64,000 nucleotides of DNA, taken from contig JAYKKT010000090.1 of NCBI GenBank assembly GCA_036023115.1, positions 36,665,501-36,729,500 on the forward strand, in the 5' to 3' direction. This stretch comes from Brasenia schreberi (lineage: Eukaryota > Streptophyta > Magnoliopsida > Nymphaeales > Cabombaceae). The stretch's first letter is position 1. Each line of letters opens with the position of its first letter. Under the pieces are notes generated by a model. The model worked only from the letters and a program-made list of their open reading frames with translations. It was not told where the DNA came from and did no database searches. This document shows positions 1 to 11,452 of the stretch, one piece after another. The translations under genes and the position numbers were made by a program.

Positions 1-79
1 CAACATTATTGACTATTGAAAGGATGCATCGGTAAAATGCAGAAGCTCATATGATGGGCCTTAAAGTAAGACCTCCGCA

Positions 80-190
80 TCCAGAGCGTTAGCGGGCGCA
101 TCTAGTGCTGTTGCTGCTGGTGGGGAGTTCGACTCCCAGAGGGTGCATGTGGTGTGTTACAGGCTTCAGTCTCCTATTGCAACAAAAAAA
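80..190 (+). mobile_element. tRNA-derived SINE remnant, head type S1
   Basis: A GAGCGTTAGC segment resembling a pol III A box is followed by GAGTTCGACTCCCAGAG, a good B box. The copy ends in a CTTCAGTCTCCTATTGCAAC tail and an A run. Related copies recur at 2.4, 5.7, 17.5, 23.5, 60.4 and 63.9 kb, so this is a dispersed family and not a tRNA gene. Confidence 0.7.
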
Positions 191-289
191 AGATAATATA
201 AAAATTGTGGTCTTTGGTTCAAACTGTATGTCATTTTGATATTGCGCACCCACAGATGCAGTTATCTGCCATACCAACCAATGGTACAA

Positions 290-380
290 TGAAGAACAGG
301 AAGCCAGATGCATGCCGGGGGTATCAAATTGATGATCTTCGGCTTGTGACTTGACTCCGTAGCCAGGTGAGCTATTATTG
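290..380 (-). mobile_element. tRNA-derived SINE remnant, head type S2
   Basis: On the minus strand it reads as a TAGCTCACCTGGCTA-like A-box region, an AAGTC..CAAG segment, a degenerate B box and then a GCATGC..CTTC tail. It lies 100 bp from an S1 copy. Better copies are at 7.24, 40.33 and 53.38 kb. Confidence 0.6.
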
Positions 381-934
381 TTGGTTAACCAGAGAAACCT
401 ACAAGTTCATGGCCTTTTCCTGGTTGTTGCTTCCATAGCTAAATTCCACGACCTATGTTTACATCAGTTTGTCCATAATTCAGGTTTTCCACAGACAAAG
501 AAACAGTCACACATGCTCTTGACTGCTCTCCGTCACTCTCTTTCAACAGGCAACTGCTACAAGGAAAGATCCTTTGTTTGAGTCCCGAATCTTTTGATAT
601 GAAATTCATCATAAGTTTGTAAGCAAAAGTTGGATGAAAGGATTTGAAAGATATTTATTGCTAAGGTGCTTCGATGTGATGTTGAGTGATGAAATTCATC
701 CATGTTGATACCACATATGCTGATGCTGGCTTGATATCTTTCTTGGATGAGGAGATAAGCATCTCAAATCTCTTCATTAAAGCAAAGATACAACTTTTTA
801 AATTTCACCAAAGGCTACTTTATTCTCCAAGGAAGATCTCTTTTGCATACTTCATACAACTAAAAGCATATTGCCATTTAAAAGAGGAGCTGGGAGAAAA
901 GTTTGTCCTCTCTCTCCCTCCCTCCCTCCCCGTG

Positions 935-937
<3 letters not shown>

Positions 938-972
<35 letters not shown>

Positions 973-1215
973 AGAGCGTAGTCCACACTCACATCAATTT
1001 ATGTTTAAACATACTGAAGAATCTCAACTGTTCGATTATATCGATAGTTAAAATTAAAATTTTAAAAATAAAAAAATTTATTGATACGTTTTGCAAGTAT
1101 AATAAATGCATTTGATACTATTTGCTTTTTGATTTAGAGATCCGAATCATTCATGTTCAAAATGAAATGATTGAGATATTTAAAAAGATTAGAGCATGAA
1201 TACATAAACATTAAT
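938..1215. mobile_element. TA microsatellite with adjacent fold-back MITE (family Y)
   Basis: A (TA)n tract at about 938-970 abuts about 245 bp whose two ends are imperfect inverted repeats: AATCTCAACTGTTCGATT near the left and ATGATTGAGATATTT near the right. A clear relative with the same ends lies at 59.93-60.19 kb, also beside a TA tract. No coding capacity is seen. Confidence 0.55.
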
Positions 1216-1239
1216 TTCTCTGCATATATGTATTTATTT

Positions 1240-2358
1240 ACAGTTAAATTTGGCTTGTTAGGTGGTAACATATTTTCATAATGCCTACAAATCGTGATCA
1301 AAACACGACATTGAATTCTACGGATCATATTATAATTAATTATCGATCAGAGTTGCAATCGATAAATTATTTATTAAATTGGATTCTATTGACATTTTCA
1401 AAATGGGCAGGCCCACCTAAATTATTTACTTTTGGTAGGCCCTCCTTGCTTTAATATGACGGCCCACAACCCACAACTTGTGTTGGTGTCAGGGCACCCC
1501 TTCTTGGCCATACCTTCGCTTTTTAGATTTCTCTTTTTGACCTTTTGGCACATCTAGATGAGATGGACTATACTTTTGAAATGACTTTTGTACCCTTATC
1601 CGTGACCGAGGCCATAGGCCCGAGCCGAGCAGGTCGAGCTGGGGGCTGTTTATCATCTCAGTACGGTCCAAGCAAGAAACAGGCAGAGTCTAGTGATTCA
1701 TTTGTGAAAGTCTGTTCTTGAGGCCGTAATGAATGAATATAACGCAAACTAGCTAGGTTGGGTAAAAGATCAATATTTTATCATAAGTCTCACTGAGAAA
1801 ATAAATCTCTTAATTAACATGATCTTGTTCGTTAGGATTAGTTTTAATTTAATTTTTCAGACAAGTTTCATTGTGAAAATGACGGTTTTGACTCGGCTTA
1901 CTGCGTTTTGTTCACATGTATGTGCGTGAATAATGTATAAACTCAGCTAAATGAGCTAGACCAAGCCGGCCAAGCTGAAAGTTACTTGTGATATATCCCG
2001 TTCTTAGAACTATGCCAAACCAATATGAATGAGCTCGGGACAAACCAAACCACAAGAAGTTCATCTCCTTATGCAGCCCCAGAATGGATAAGGGAAGTGG
2101 TAGCAATCCTTGTTGATCCAAGCTGCCACAATTAATTGCTAATAGAACTTGTAGTTCTTTTTCGTGTTCGTGTCCACTGGAACACAACTCAAGAACAAGA
2201 CGAATGTCGGAAATCGGCCTTTCTTTCCATAACGCTGACATTGGCACAGAGTAAATCAGGTTATGCTCGTGTTGGGTCAACAAACTGATTCATGGTGTTC
2301 TTGGGCTGTGTTGCTTATGACACAAGCACGACAGGGACACAATCCAATACATGAAACT
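1240..2358. other. Intergenic stretch without recognised feature
   Basis: Short open frames here (for example 1912-2283 on the minus strand) show no recognisable domain. Scattered AGCTCG-rich words resemble degraded repeats but cannot be assigned. Confidence 0.5.
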
Positions 2359-2359
2359 G

Positions 2360-2445
2360 CTACTTTTTTTTTTTGTTACAAGAGGAGGCCGAAGCCTTGG
2401 AAGTCGAACTACTCACCACCCTACGGTTGAGCTAACATTCTCGGT
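2360..2445 (-). mobile_element. tRNA-derived SINE remnant, head type S1
   Basis: The reverse complement has GTTAGCTCAACCGTAGGG, an AGTTCGACTTCC B-box-like word, a CTTCGGCCTCCTCTTGTAAC tail and an A run. Confidence 0.6.
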
Positions 2446-2678
2446 GCAATTGGTACCCTTATTTTGTGCAAGGGAGCCAACATATTTCTAATTTAATGTA
2501 CATTTTTGGATGTAGATTCAAAAATATCACTCTCGATATGCTTTGATAACGATGTCGAGATTCAAACTAGCTTATCTAAATACAGGTACTGATTGAGATC
2601 TATCATGTTCGGGTCCATAGCTTTGCTTCTTGGCCCACACGTCGGTGTTAATATAGCACCAAAGGTTATGAGCCACCA

Positions 2679-2679
<1 letters not shown>

Positions 2680-2730
<51 letters not shown>

Positions 2731-2737
2731 GAGAGAG
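2680..2737. repeat. Compound microsatellite (CA)n(TA)n(GA)n
   Basis: An uninterrupted run of CA units passes into TA units and then a short GA run. Confidence 0.9.
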
Positions 2738-3770
2738 ACTCATGTTAAACATTGTTCGATCATTACTACTATCCTTATGATCTATCGATCGGTGGTGATC
2801 AAAAGGCCTATCTTATGTTACATTTAATGCATTCTTATGTATTAAATGACATTGATCATCATGTCGTGCATCATTTATACAATCACATAGATGACACACA
2901 TCACCTAATAAAATCTACCATGAGAAAGTGTCTAACAACTTCTAGTTTTCCTATATATATATATATATACATACATATATTTGTGGGTGTCCTAAAGGTT
3001 TTAGTTTTGGATGCACTTTTTGTGCTAAAATTCTCAAAGGCACTTACTTCATGGATTAAGACTGGAGCAACACACCATAGGTCACTAAAATTTAAGATCC
3101 TCACCCACACTAGCACTGCTGGTGGAGAAAAGAAAATGCCTCTAATATTAAAGCAACATAATCAACCTGAACTTAGATATCAGCATGAAATAAAAAACAA
3201 ATAAGGTCAGCATCGCAATGAGATCTTGGCTGCAGTCAGATCAAAAGCCCCATTGACCTTTTGTGGGTCACAACACTCACTCTCTAAGAACAGTCATTGT
3301 CTCAAACAAGTTTCAGTGAGATATTCAGGCAAAAGCTTCTGACTATGATGTAATTATAATTCTTTATGAGTTAGCACAAACATGCATATGACTTGAAAAC
3401 AAATTAAAACATGCACATGCCAGTGTGACTAAGTAAAGAAAATGGATTTTATGATCTGTCTTGAGGTCAGGGATCATTGATGCTGATGCCCATAAGTATA
3501 AATCTCCGAGATACTTTATACTGAAAATTATGTCTCCACACATCATGTACGTATACATCACATTGTCTAATTATCTAGTTGATAGAAACAGCCATGCATA
3601 TAATAATATAGTCATGGTTCAAGAAACGTTTTTGCTTGAAATCGTGGCTCAGGCAGCTTGATTGTGGATTCATGGAAGAAAGATGGAAATTGGATAGATA
3701 AACCATTTGTGGCCTGGATCAGAATTTATGTAAATTTTTTCTATCTTTTCTAATTATACTAGGATCTAGG
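2738..3770. other. Intergenic stretch without recognised feature
   Basis: Apart from a short TA run near 2955 nothing is recognised. The 150-residue frame at 2752-3204 is low complexity with a TA-encoded stretch and shows no domain. Confidence 0.5.
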
Positions 3771-3773
3771 CCA

Positions 3774-3945
3774 GTGGCGGATCCACATTGAGTCGAGGTG
3801 GGGTGACCGTCTCACCCAGAATTTGAAAAATTGAATGAAAAAACCCTAGCATGCTGTTGAATTGTGTATAATACATAGTTTGCCCCATCTTCAACAATAT
3901 CATTATTTATTTAACTCACCCTAAACAAACTTCTAGATCCAAGAC
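3774..3945. mobile_element. MITE, GGCGGATC terminal-inverted-repeat family
   Basis: The left end AGTGGCGGATCCACATTGAG is mirrored imperfectly at the right (CTTCTAGATCCAAGAC on the plus strand). Relatives with the same end are at 8.13, 10.39 and 36.0 kb, and the 10.39-kb copy has the clearest inverted ends. The end resembles hAT-like MITEs, but superfamily assignment is inference. Confidence 0.5.
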
Positions 3946-4838
3946 CAACTTCACCTTAAAAAAAAAGAAAACTACTACCATAGGTGTCAAGTGGAGGTGC
4001 AGTAGTTGAGACATCCCGACAAATCGAGAGATTTAAACTTTGTTTTTAGGTGACCTAATCGATTTGATCATGAGCTCGTTATCTATTTTTATTGTTCTAA
4101 TTTTTATTTGAGAATGTGAAAAATGAAAAGCTTTGCCCTACTTCTCTGTCCAATCCAAGGGACGGAGGCACGGGGAAGGTTCACTTTGGTATCCCTTGTA
4201 GTCAAGAATTGAGGCCTCACAATGACTAGTTAATAAAATAATATGATGGATCTAATGTCCAATCAAAAGGTTTGTCTTTCAAAATCAAACAATTTGGTAA
4301 CACATGAAATTAATAAAATAATTCATGCGAATAAATGTGAGTCTCTTAAACTAGAGAAATTAGAAAATACAAAATTTAAAAACCCAAAATATCAAAAAAG
4401 TGCAATTTAAGAATTTTGAAAATGTCCATGGCATTTTGGAATGTTGCTCCATGTTGTGTTGAACGAGTGTGGAGCTGAGCTCGTGCGGTTGTTGGCCCGG
4501 CCTTGTGGTATCATTACTCTTTGCGAAAAGAATATAGTCCCAATAATGCTGAGCTATGAGTTATACACGTAGGCAAAAGAGGGGGCCAATGTGGGTCACA
4601 TGATGTGGCTTTATGCACAAAAGCTGAAAGGTCCATATGGGACCTTACCAAGCTTAAATGATAAAAGACTACCCTTGACCATTATTCATTGTCCTAGCTA
4701 GTGGTGGATAAGATTCTCCATTTCACACATGCGTGCACGCACAAACACACATATATAGCTTTGCCTGCAAGGCTCTCAATTCCTTGTTGACATCAGGGAT
4801 AAATCAGTTCAAATTGCACCTCTATGTTTGTTTTTGTC

Positions 4839-4840
<2 letters not shown>

Positions 4841-4926
<86 letters not shown>
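4841..4926. repeat. Long (TA)n microsatellite
   Basis: About 43 uninterrupted AT units. It forms one flank of the fold-back element that follows. Confidence 0.95.
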
Positions 4927-4929
<3 letters not shown>

Positions 4930-5161
4930 TAGTGATAATGCTCAGTGCATAATGTTATATAAACATTTTCACTATTCGATCTTTGAGACAAATAATTGAG
5001 GTAATACAAAAATCATTTAATGTATATGATGCCTTAAATGCAAAGTATAAAAATATAATGATACTTTTAATTCAAACATTCACCGTTGATAATGTCAATC
5101 GAATGATGAAAATATTTATGCAATATTATACACATAAAAACATTAAGTATTTATGACTACC
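4927..5161. mobile_element. Fold-back MITE (family X) lodged in a TA microsatellite
   Basis: About 235 bp with long imperfect inverted ends (ATGTTATATAAACATTTTCA against the reverse complement of ATATTTATGCAATATTATAC). It is bounded by TA runs on both sides (4841-4926 and 5162-5186). It shares the internal word ATGATACTTTTAATTCAAA with the copy at 7.49 kb and resembles the copy at 37.2 kb. Confidence 0.6.
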
Positions 5162-5704
5162 TATATATATATATATATATATATATAAGGCTAACACATG
5201 CACACACAAATAGATAGAGATGGATCATATCCAATAAAGTAACCCTTTTACTATGCATTACTAGAGACATAAAACAATTCTTGAAATGCCATATGATCTA
5301 GAATGAAACCACATAGGAAATATGTATTGCGGCATTTTGGTATGAATTATTCTTGTAGAAGGAGAAATGAATTTTCCAAGTACGGTGTAAAAGATAACTT
5401 TGGCTTGTAAAACGTATACATGACAGATCGAACTAGATTACCTTTTCTTTTTACCTTCTTGGTAACAAATTCGCCATTATAACAAATTTAAATAAGGTAG
5501 GTATGGTTCCGGGCCTAGACCAAGCATGGGTGACCATGCCCAACTTATTTTCTTGTATATAAACAGTAAGTCTAAGTCATCCAATCTGTTGGACCCAGGC
5601 TTTTAAGTTCATAGTTTTGAAGATTATCTTGAGGCTTGAATGAACCCACGCAAGGTCCAATGGGTCCAACTTTAATGTGGTGTAATCAAAATAAGCCATC
5701 TTGC

Positions 5705-5830
5705 ACTCAGAGTGTTAGCTCAACGGCCGGGCGCGCTGGCACTGTTGCTGGTGGTGGGGAGTTCCACTCCTAAGGGATGCATGTGTGGGTGTGTTAGGTT
5801 TCAGCTTCCTCTTGTAAAACAAAAAAAAGG
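5705..5830 (+). mobile_element. tRNA-derived SINE, head type S1
   Basis: One of the best S1 copies: AGTGTTAGCTCAACGG (A-box region), GAGTTCCACTCC (B-box position), the words GATGCATGTG and GTGTTAGG, a TTCAGCTTCCTCTTGTAA tail and then A-rich DNA. Confidence 0.7.
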
Positions 5831-6470
5831 AAAGAAAGAAAAAACCATTTTTTGGTCACGCAAGCAGATAAGACTTTCCTTAATGACCATACATTCTTAT
5901 CATATGCAGCTCTTCATGTCAATTCATCGCCTTCAGCCCTTACTCAAAAGTGATAGACTTGGACAAACTATCCATGTCTCAGTGTCATGGCTTTCTTCCA
6001 AGATCAACATGTCCAGTTTCAAGTAAGCCGGGGCTCGCAGTCGAGAACCGCTGGTTCATGTTCTAGTTCTGTTCAAACCACGAACTGTAATTTAACTGGG
6101 TTTCATCCAGTTCTCGTTATGGTTTGTAATTGTCGGCTTTGGTTGTAATAGTAGTTTGAAGAAGGAGAAACAAATATCAGAAATACTTACAAAATTAGAC
6201 CTAAATTGATGATTTGAATTGTCCATTAAGATTCCATGGGAGGAGGAGCCAATACTGAACCGATGGCACCTGGTTCCAACATAGTTCCAAGTATGGTTGG
6301 GCTGGTTTTGGGACCGGTTCCTCTACGGTTCAAACTAATCGGGCCAATTCCAAACCAGTCATGTCTAAACCAGTAAGCCCAACTGCTCTAAAAGTTATAT
6401 ATTAATGGAGAAAAGAGAAAAAGGAAAAAGAGATACTCGGCCATCTTGTCTCATTAGTTAGGTTATTGAC
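5831..6470. other. Intergenic stretch with ACCGGTTC-type repeated words
   Basis: No gene was seen. 6040-6370 is rich in GGTTC and GAACC words in both orientations, similar in flavour to 35.13-35.27 kb and 59.1-59.46 kb. It may be a degraded dispersed repeat; the class is unknown. Confidence 0.35.
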
Positions 6471-6474
6471 TTCG

Positions 6475-6870
6475 GAGGCCGTATGGGGCCCCCAGCTTCA
6501 CACACCGACACGGTTAAGAGCGCGATGATTGATGATTCAACAACGTGGACGGACGTGATTCGCTCTTGCTTGCGAAGAAGAATCTGTGGGGCCCGCGGGT
6601 GATGGGCAAGAAAGAGAGGTTTGTGGGGAGTAAGGACGAGGACGGTCTAATTTGGGGACACGTGTATAGTGTGCTCGTGAGAACCGTCCGATTTGAGGGA
6701 CCAAAAGTCCAAACAAGCACTCCCGGGTGCCTTGGCTTTTTGCGTCAGTTGGAAGCGGGGCCCACTGCCTACCTCCATTTAGTGCTTGTCTACGTGGCGT
6801 TATCGCCTCCTTTGGATTCACGCGGAGGAAGGTTCCTTCTCCACGGCCTCTTTCCAGCTTCACACAAAGC
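6475..6870. promoter_or_regulatory. GC-rich, G-box and TCP-motif-rich island, no gene attached
   Basis: This block is clearly richer in G+C than its AT-rich surroundings. It contains GGACACGTGT (G-box core CACGTG), CTACGTGGCG (ACGT core) and GGGGCCCAC and GGGGCCCGC words of the TCP-site type. That density is typical of plant promoters. No recognisable coding exon lies on either side, and the open frames through it on both strands have no known domain. The promoter role is inferred. Confidence 0.35.
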
Positions 6871-7237
6871 ACCAAACGCCCGGTATTTTCCATATGATAT
6901 GTCTAAACAAAAATGTGTAAGAACCAAACTGATTTACTTTAGCGAAATCATAAAATATCTGTTAGCGATGTTATACCAGCTAGCTCTAGCTCAGGCTAAC
7001 TGATATCAACAGCGATCAGATCTGACAAAGCTACGTTTGTAAACAAATTTCACCTTGGGTAGATCCGATGGCTTGGTGCTAGCGCTAGCTGCTTCCATTT
7101 TTCTTATATATTCTTCAATTTCTCAAAGTCTCTTGGCATCAGTGGCATAAAAAATGTTTGTTTCAAGGTATATATCATATCCTTATTAATTAAGTCATCT
7201 AAGAAATTATTGTTCTGTTAAGATGGTTAATGGTTTC

Positions 7238-7345
7238 TTTTTTGGGTACAATCCGGAGGCCTAAGCCTGATGCATGCACCTGATACCAAGCTCATGACTT
7301 TCAACTTGTGAGTCACCCCTTAGCCATGTGAGACATAGCTAACAA
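7238..7345 (-). mobile_element. tRNA-derived SINE, head type S2
   Basis: The reverse complement reads CTCACATGGCTAAGGGGTGA, then CTCACAAGTTGAAAGTCATG, GGTGCATGCATCAGG and GGCCTCCGGATTGTACC before an A run. This is close to the other S2 copies. Confidence 0.7.
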
Positions 7346-7485
7346 AGTAGGTTTTGCTTTACATGAAATGAGACTTTTATTTTTAATTTTTTTATCTTGA
7401 CCATTCAATCAAAGAAATGGATGGTTTAGATTGTGTAGCAATTCCTATTCTTTCTTTCTCTCTCCGTCTCTCCATGTATATATAA

Positions 7486-7735
7486 GGTATCGTAAATGCA
7501 TCATGTCTTTTGATGTATAATCTTGCATAAACATCTCTATTGTTTTATTTTTGATATGAGATTTGAATTACTTTACATCTAATGTATTAAATACAAAATA
7601 TAAAAGTAAATGATACTTTTAATTCAAATCTTTATCATTGATGTCAAAGATGCAAGAATAGAGATGTTTATGCAAGAGTATGCACTAAAAGATATTATGC
7701 ATTTATAACTCCTCTCTCTCTCTATATATGTATTA
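7486..7735. mobile_element. Fold-back MITE (family X), TA-flanked
   Basis: The clearest family X copy. CTTGCATAAACATCTCTATT at the left is matched in inverted form by AATAGAGATGTTTATGCAAG at the right, within longer inverted ends, so most of the element can form a hairpin. The left flank is TATATATAAG and the right flank is CTCTCTATATATG, so it sits in TA or CT-TA simple sequence. Confidence 0.75.
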
Positions 7736-8125
7736 TCTACAAATTGAAGAATTCTCTATTAATTAATTGTGGAGCCTAGAATACTTCCTATGACTCCAGT
7801 GATGGTTCTTAGGTTATCCTGTCCAATAACTTAGCTGTTACCCACCCTTTGATCCAAAGGTGCATTCGCCTCTTACATATGTTTCGATTAAGGCAACTGA
7901 GTCTGCAGATGATTCTACCCCCTCTGCGTTAACTTTCACTTAATCACTAGTTTTGGCTTCCATAAAGATTTAAATCGAGGTCTTGAGGGAAAGGTTTCCT
8001 TTTTGTTGTCTTATTATATTTATTCTACGAATCTTTATCACCAACATGTCTTGGTTCCAGTTTACAAGCCTGGGGTTCAAGAGTTGAAGAGAAAAAAAAG
8101 CTCGTGCTGTATGCTTGCTTGCAGT

Positions 8126-8292
8126 AGCAGATCTAGAATTTTTCATGGAGTGGGACGAATTGTCTGTTCGACCATTTGAGATGGACCAATTATTTATAGT
8201 GGCTATGAATTCAATCTTCCTTTTAACTTTTTCATTGGTATTGTGAAGTGAGCCGGCCGTTCCACCTCATCTCAATGTAGATTCATCACTAA
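8126..8292. mobile_element. MITE, GGCGGATC family relative with inverted ends
   Basis: The left end AGTAGCAGATCTAGAA and the right end CTCAATGTAGATTCATCACT (plus strand) form an imperfect inverted pair related to the 3.77- and 10.39-kb elements. Confidence 0.45.
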
Positions 8293-8337
8293 TTCTTGAT
8301 TTGTTATAAGCAAGTACTATTTATGAAAAGTTTTCAG

Positions 8338-8412
8338 AAGCAAGTGCCAAATTCATGCCCAGGTATCGAATGCATGACCTTCAACTTATGAGTTGACCCC
8401 CTAACAAGGTGA
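8338..8412 (-). mobile_element. tRNA-derived SINE remnant, head type S2
   Basis: The plus strand reads CCCAGGTATCGAATGCATGA then CTTATGAGTTGACCCC and AAGGTGAGCTA, the reverse of the S2 A-to-B region. The tail is degraded. Confidence 0.6.
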
Positions 8413-8689
8413 GCTACATACTATTCATTTCACCAATTGCTTTACAAATTTAATGCTTGTGAAATATTTAATGGTTTTGACAATGGTGTTTTCTTTTTTC
8501 ATTCAAGAAGAGGAAGATAAAAAGGATGTCCTTAAAGCAGCATACAGACAAAGCAGGGATCTCCCATATGGAACATAAAATTGTAAATTACAGCACGTTA
8601 ATAAAGAAGAAAACTGGAAAATCACTGATACTATGACGACCGTTAATCTTCCAGGACACGGTCAAACATACCCGAAATCCTTGTGCTAT

Positions 8690-8935
8690 CCACTCGTTCG
8701 AACCTTTCTTTTCTCCTTAGAAAGAAAGAAAAAGAAGAAAAAAGAGATTGAAGAAGTCGAGCAGCAAGTAGCAAACAATCATCCCCCTCTTTCTTACTAG
8801 AAAAAAACTCCTTTTGTCACGGCATTCTTCTTTTATTTACCATAGAACAAGAGAAATAGGAAAAGAGCGAGAGAAAGAAAAAGAAAAACAAAAAAAGAAA
8901 AGAAACAAGGAACCAAGTGGCAAGAAACCGATCGG
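8690..8935. other. Purine-rich low-complexity stretch
   Basis: GAAAGAAAGAAAAAGAAGAA-type sequence, broken by an unremarkable segment around 8760-8830. No gene was seen between 8412 and 9185. Confidence 0.6.
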
Positions 8936-9184
8936 CCCATCTCTCTCTCTAACCCTACACTAGTATACTCCTTGGATTATGGGCCATGCTCTTTTCTTTT
9001 TCTATGCTTATTTATATACCTATTTTATTTCTCTATTTTAAAGACACTATGCATTGTGATTTTCTTTTAATTGTGTTCCTCAAAAGTATAGTTTAAAATC
9101 TAAAACTTTTTTTTTTTTATCTCAGTTTGTGTTCACCTAGTCACAAGCAAAGTAACAAGAGAAAAGGGGTGTATATATATAATT

Positions 9185-9430
9185 GGTATATGCTAGCAAA
9201 TTTAAGTGTTATTTAAATTTAAACAAATCTCAACTATTCATTCATCAAAATTTAAAATTTAAAAGCATAAATGCTCATCTGAATAAAGTGCTTATGCAAA
9301 AAGTAGACATACTTTTTACTTTTTAGATTTAAATTTGTTTGAATATTTTGTTATTTAAATTCAAAAAGAGAAAACAGATGATTGAGATTTGTTTGAATTT
9401 AATAGTATTTAAGTGTGTTATCTCACATGT
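9185..9430. mobile_element. Fold-back MITE (family Y-like)
   Basis: AATTTAAACAAATCTCAACT near the left is mirrored by GATTGAGATTTGTTTGAATT near the right, and the outer words AAGTGTTATTTAAA and AGTATTTAAGTGTGTTAT also pair. A TA run precedes it and a CT-TA-GT microsatellite follows at about 9440-9490. Confidence 0.65.
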
Positions 9431-9438
9431 ACCGGTTC

Positions 9439-9490
<52 letters not shown>

Positions 9491-10133
9491 TGTATATAGT
9501 TGACACCTTCTTCTGATACGACGGTAAAATTCATAGTGAAGATTTAGCGTTAAATGATATTAGTAAAAGGAAATTACGTTAAATGATGCTTATCATCCTT
9601 TGGGTTAAACGAGGACGCGAATAGCACTCAAGTGAAAATGATTGAACAAGTGATTCAAAAGTCGAGCAAACCACTATGCGATTTCATGTAAAAAAAATTG
9701 TACTTAAGAAGTCAAGGCAATGGTAGCGAGAAATATATAGTGGGCAGCAACAACATGAATACCCCTAAATATGGATGAGGATCAACATCAATTCCTTGCT
9801 ACAGATGTGATTGAATCCTCTCCACCACTAAGGCCGTCCACTTATTCTAACTGTGACCTTTAGAGATATCAATATAATTATAGTCTTTCATTTTTTTTCT
9901 CAAAAACTTTTTATATTTTTAAATTATAATAATGTTATAAAAAAAACAATAAATGAACGTGAGTAAACACTTTGATCTGATTTTTACACACACATATATT
10001 CCACACATAATTTACACACACATATATATAAAGAGAGAGAGAGAGTATGCATAAGTCAACCATCATTAACGGTAGAGGTAATGTCATAAAATAAGTATTC
10101 ATAATTTATTTTTATTCTATTGGTGTCTGAGGT

Positions 10134-10155
10134 CCGTCTAGTATGGGAAAGGGCT
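10134..10155 (+). mobile_element. 22-bp RTE LINE 3'-end stub between 13-bp direct repeats
   Basis: The 22 bases CCGTCTAGTATGGGAAAGGGCT match the extreme 3' end of the RTE LINEs in this window apart from one base. They are bounded by two identical 13-bp copies of TGGTGTCTGAGGT (10121-10133 and 10156-10168). This is the structure expected of an extremely 5'-truncated insertion. Confidence 0.55.
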
Positions 10156-10184
10156 TGGTGTCTGAGGTGAAATCCTATGAAAAT

Positions 10185-10290
10185 GAAGCACTCGAAACGA
10201 TTACTCACCCGACAGGGCTTTCGACTTGACAATGTTGGCCACGGGTTCGAATCCCGGGGCATGCACACCTGGTTCGTGTTGTTTAGCTTG
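10185..10290 (+). mobile_element. tRNA-derived SINE with well preserved B box
   Basis: Contains TTACTCACCCGACAGGG (A-box region) and GGGTTCGAATCCCGG (near-perfect B box), then GGCATGCACACCTGG as in S2 elements. A true tRNA is unlikely because no acceptor stem closes and the S2 tail word follows. Confidence 0.55.
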
Positions 10291-10386
10291 ACCCCGGGCA
10301 AGTTAAACAAGTTACAGCCGACTTAGCCAATGGAGCTTTGACTTGGTCCAATATTCAAACCCAGACCCTGATCTTCAGGTAAAGGC

Positions 10387-10552
10387 ATTGGCGGATCTAC
10401 ATTGAGCCAAGGTGGGATGTTCGCTCCATCCAAAATTTCGAAAATCAAAGTCTATAGTCCATGATCAAATTCATGAGCTATAAGACATAGTTCGTCCCCA
10501 CCTGAATGCCAATTCACCTCACCTTAAAAGAGTTTTGAGATCTGCCATGGAG
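10387..10552. mobile_element. MITE, GGCGGATC terminal-inverted-repeat family
   Basis: The left end TTGGCGGATCTACATTGAGC and the right end TTTTGAGATCTGCCAT (plus strand) form inverted repeats over about 165 bp. It is the most complete of the four related copies. Confidence 0.55.
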
Positions 10553-10811
10553 GATAAATGAGTAACGATATTCTTAATTTATGACTGAGAGAAAACCTTC
10601 ACTACCACATTTAGAAAAGCAATCAAATGCGTATAAATGCTTTTACTAGTAAAATGCATTGCATTTCACTAACAATATTCTTTTTGAACCTAATTAGAGA
10701 AATTAGTAGGTGTGTACACTAAAATTTTAATATGGGCGTAGACTAAGACACCTTAAACGTCACAAATACACGGTTTGGTTAATAAAGAACAAGGTATAAA
10801 GTACAACGAGC

Positions 10812-10882
10812 CATAGGTCACGCGGCTAGGGTCGACTCACAAGTTGAAAGCCACAAATACGGCCTCCCCATTATACAAAAAA
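10812..10882 (+). mobile_element. tRNA-derived SINE remnant, head type S2
   Basis: GGCTAGGGTCGACTCACAAG, then TTGAAAGCCAC and a GGCCTCCCCATTATAC tail with an A run. It is internally shortened. Confidence 0.6.
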
Positions 10883-11324
10883 GAAAAGGTATTAAAGCTT
10901 ATTAGGTATGATACTTAGTGCCTTAATCATATGAAATAATGACAATTAATGCATTTCCCGTGTCTTATACTAAGGGAGGTAGCAACTATGGTCCGTGCCG
11001 TCGGGCCCCTTGGTGCTGTGATGGGTGTCATGTTCATTAGAAAGCTTTGATCCCACGGTTCTCAATTGATATCGCGAAAGTGGGCTGTCGAGGCGACGAA
11101 ACCTGGTGGCCTCTGCCCTATCTAAGAAGGTGCAAATGGAATGGGCCCATGTAGGGCTCAAGAACTGGAGGGTTTATGCTGAGACCATAATTACAGTTGG
11201 GAAACAGAAATAAATGAAGATGTGGAAAGGTGGAATAGGATTAGCGTGGAGAGAGAGCAAGGGTTGAAGCTGCGTAGTTGATATAAGGTGACAAATGGTT
11301 GCGTGTTCAGATTGAGTTGGTGTA

Positions 11325-11452
<128 letters not shown>

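Noticed and set aside
1912..2283. 123-residue minus-strand frame
   Set aside because: No domain, biased composition, no splice or promoter context, and AGCTCG-type repeat words nearby.
4733..5009. Open frames encoding long YIYIYI runs on both strands (also at 33.8, 51.7 and 56.8 kb)
   Set aside because: They are translations of TA microsatellites and have no independent coding evidence.
6537..7003. Overlapping frames of 118 and 152 residues in the GC-rich island
   Set aside because: Long frames are expected by chance in GC-rich DNA. Neither shows a domain and they lie on opposite strands of the same bases.
10185..10290. Possible tRNA gene because of a near-perfect B box
   Set aside because: No acceptor or anticodon stem can be closed, and flanking words are those of the S2 SINE family.
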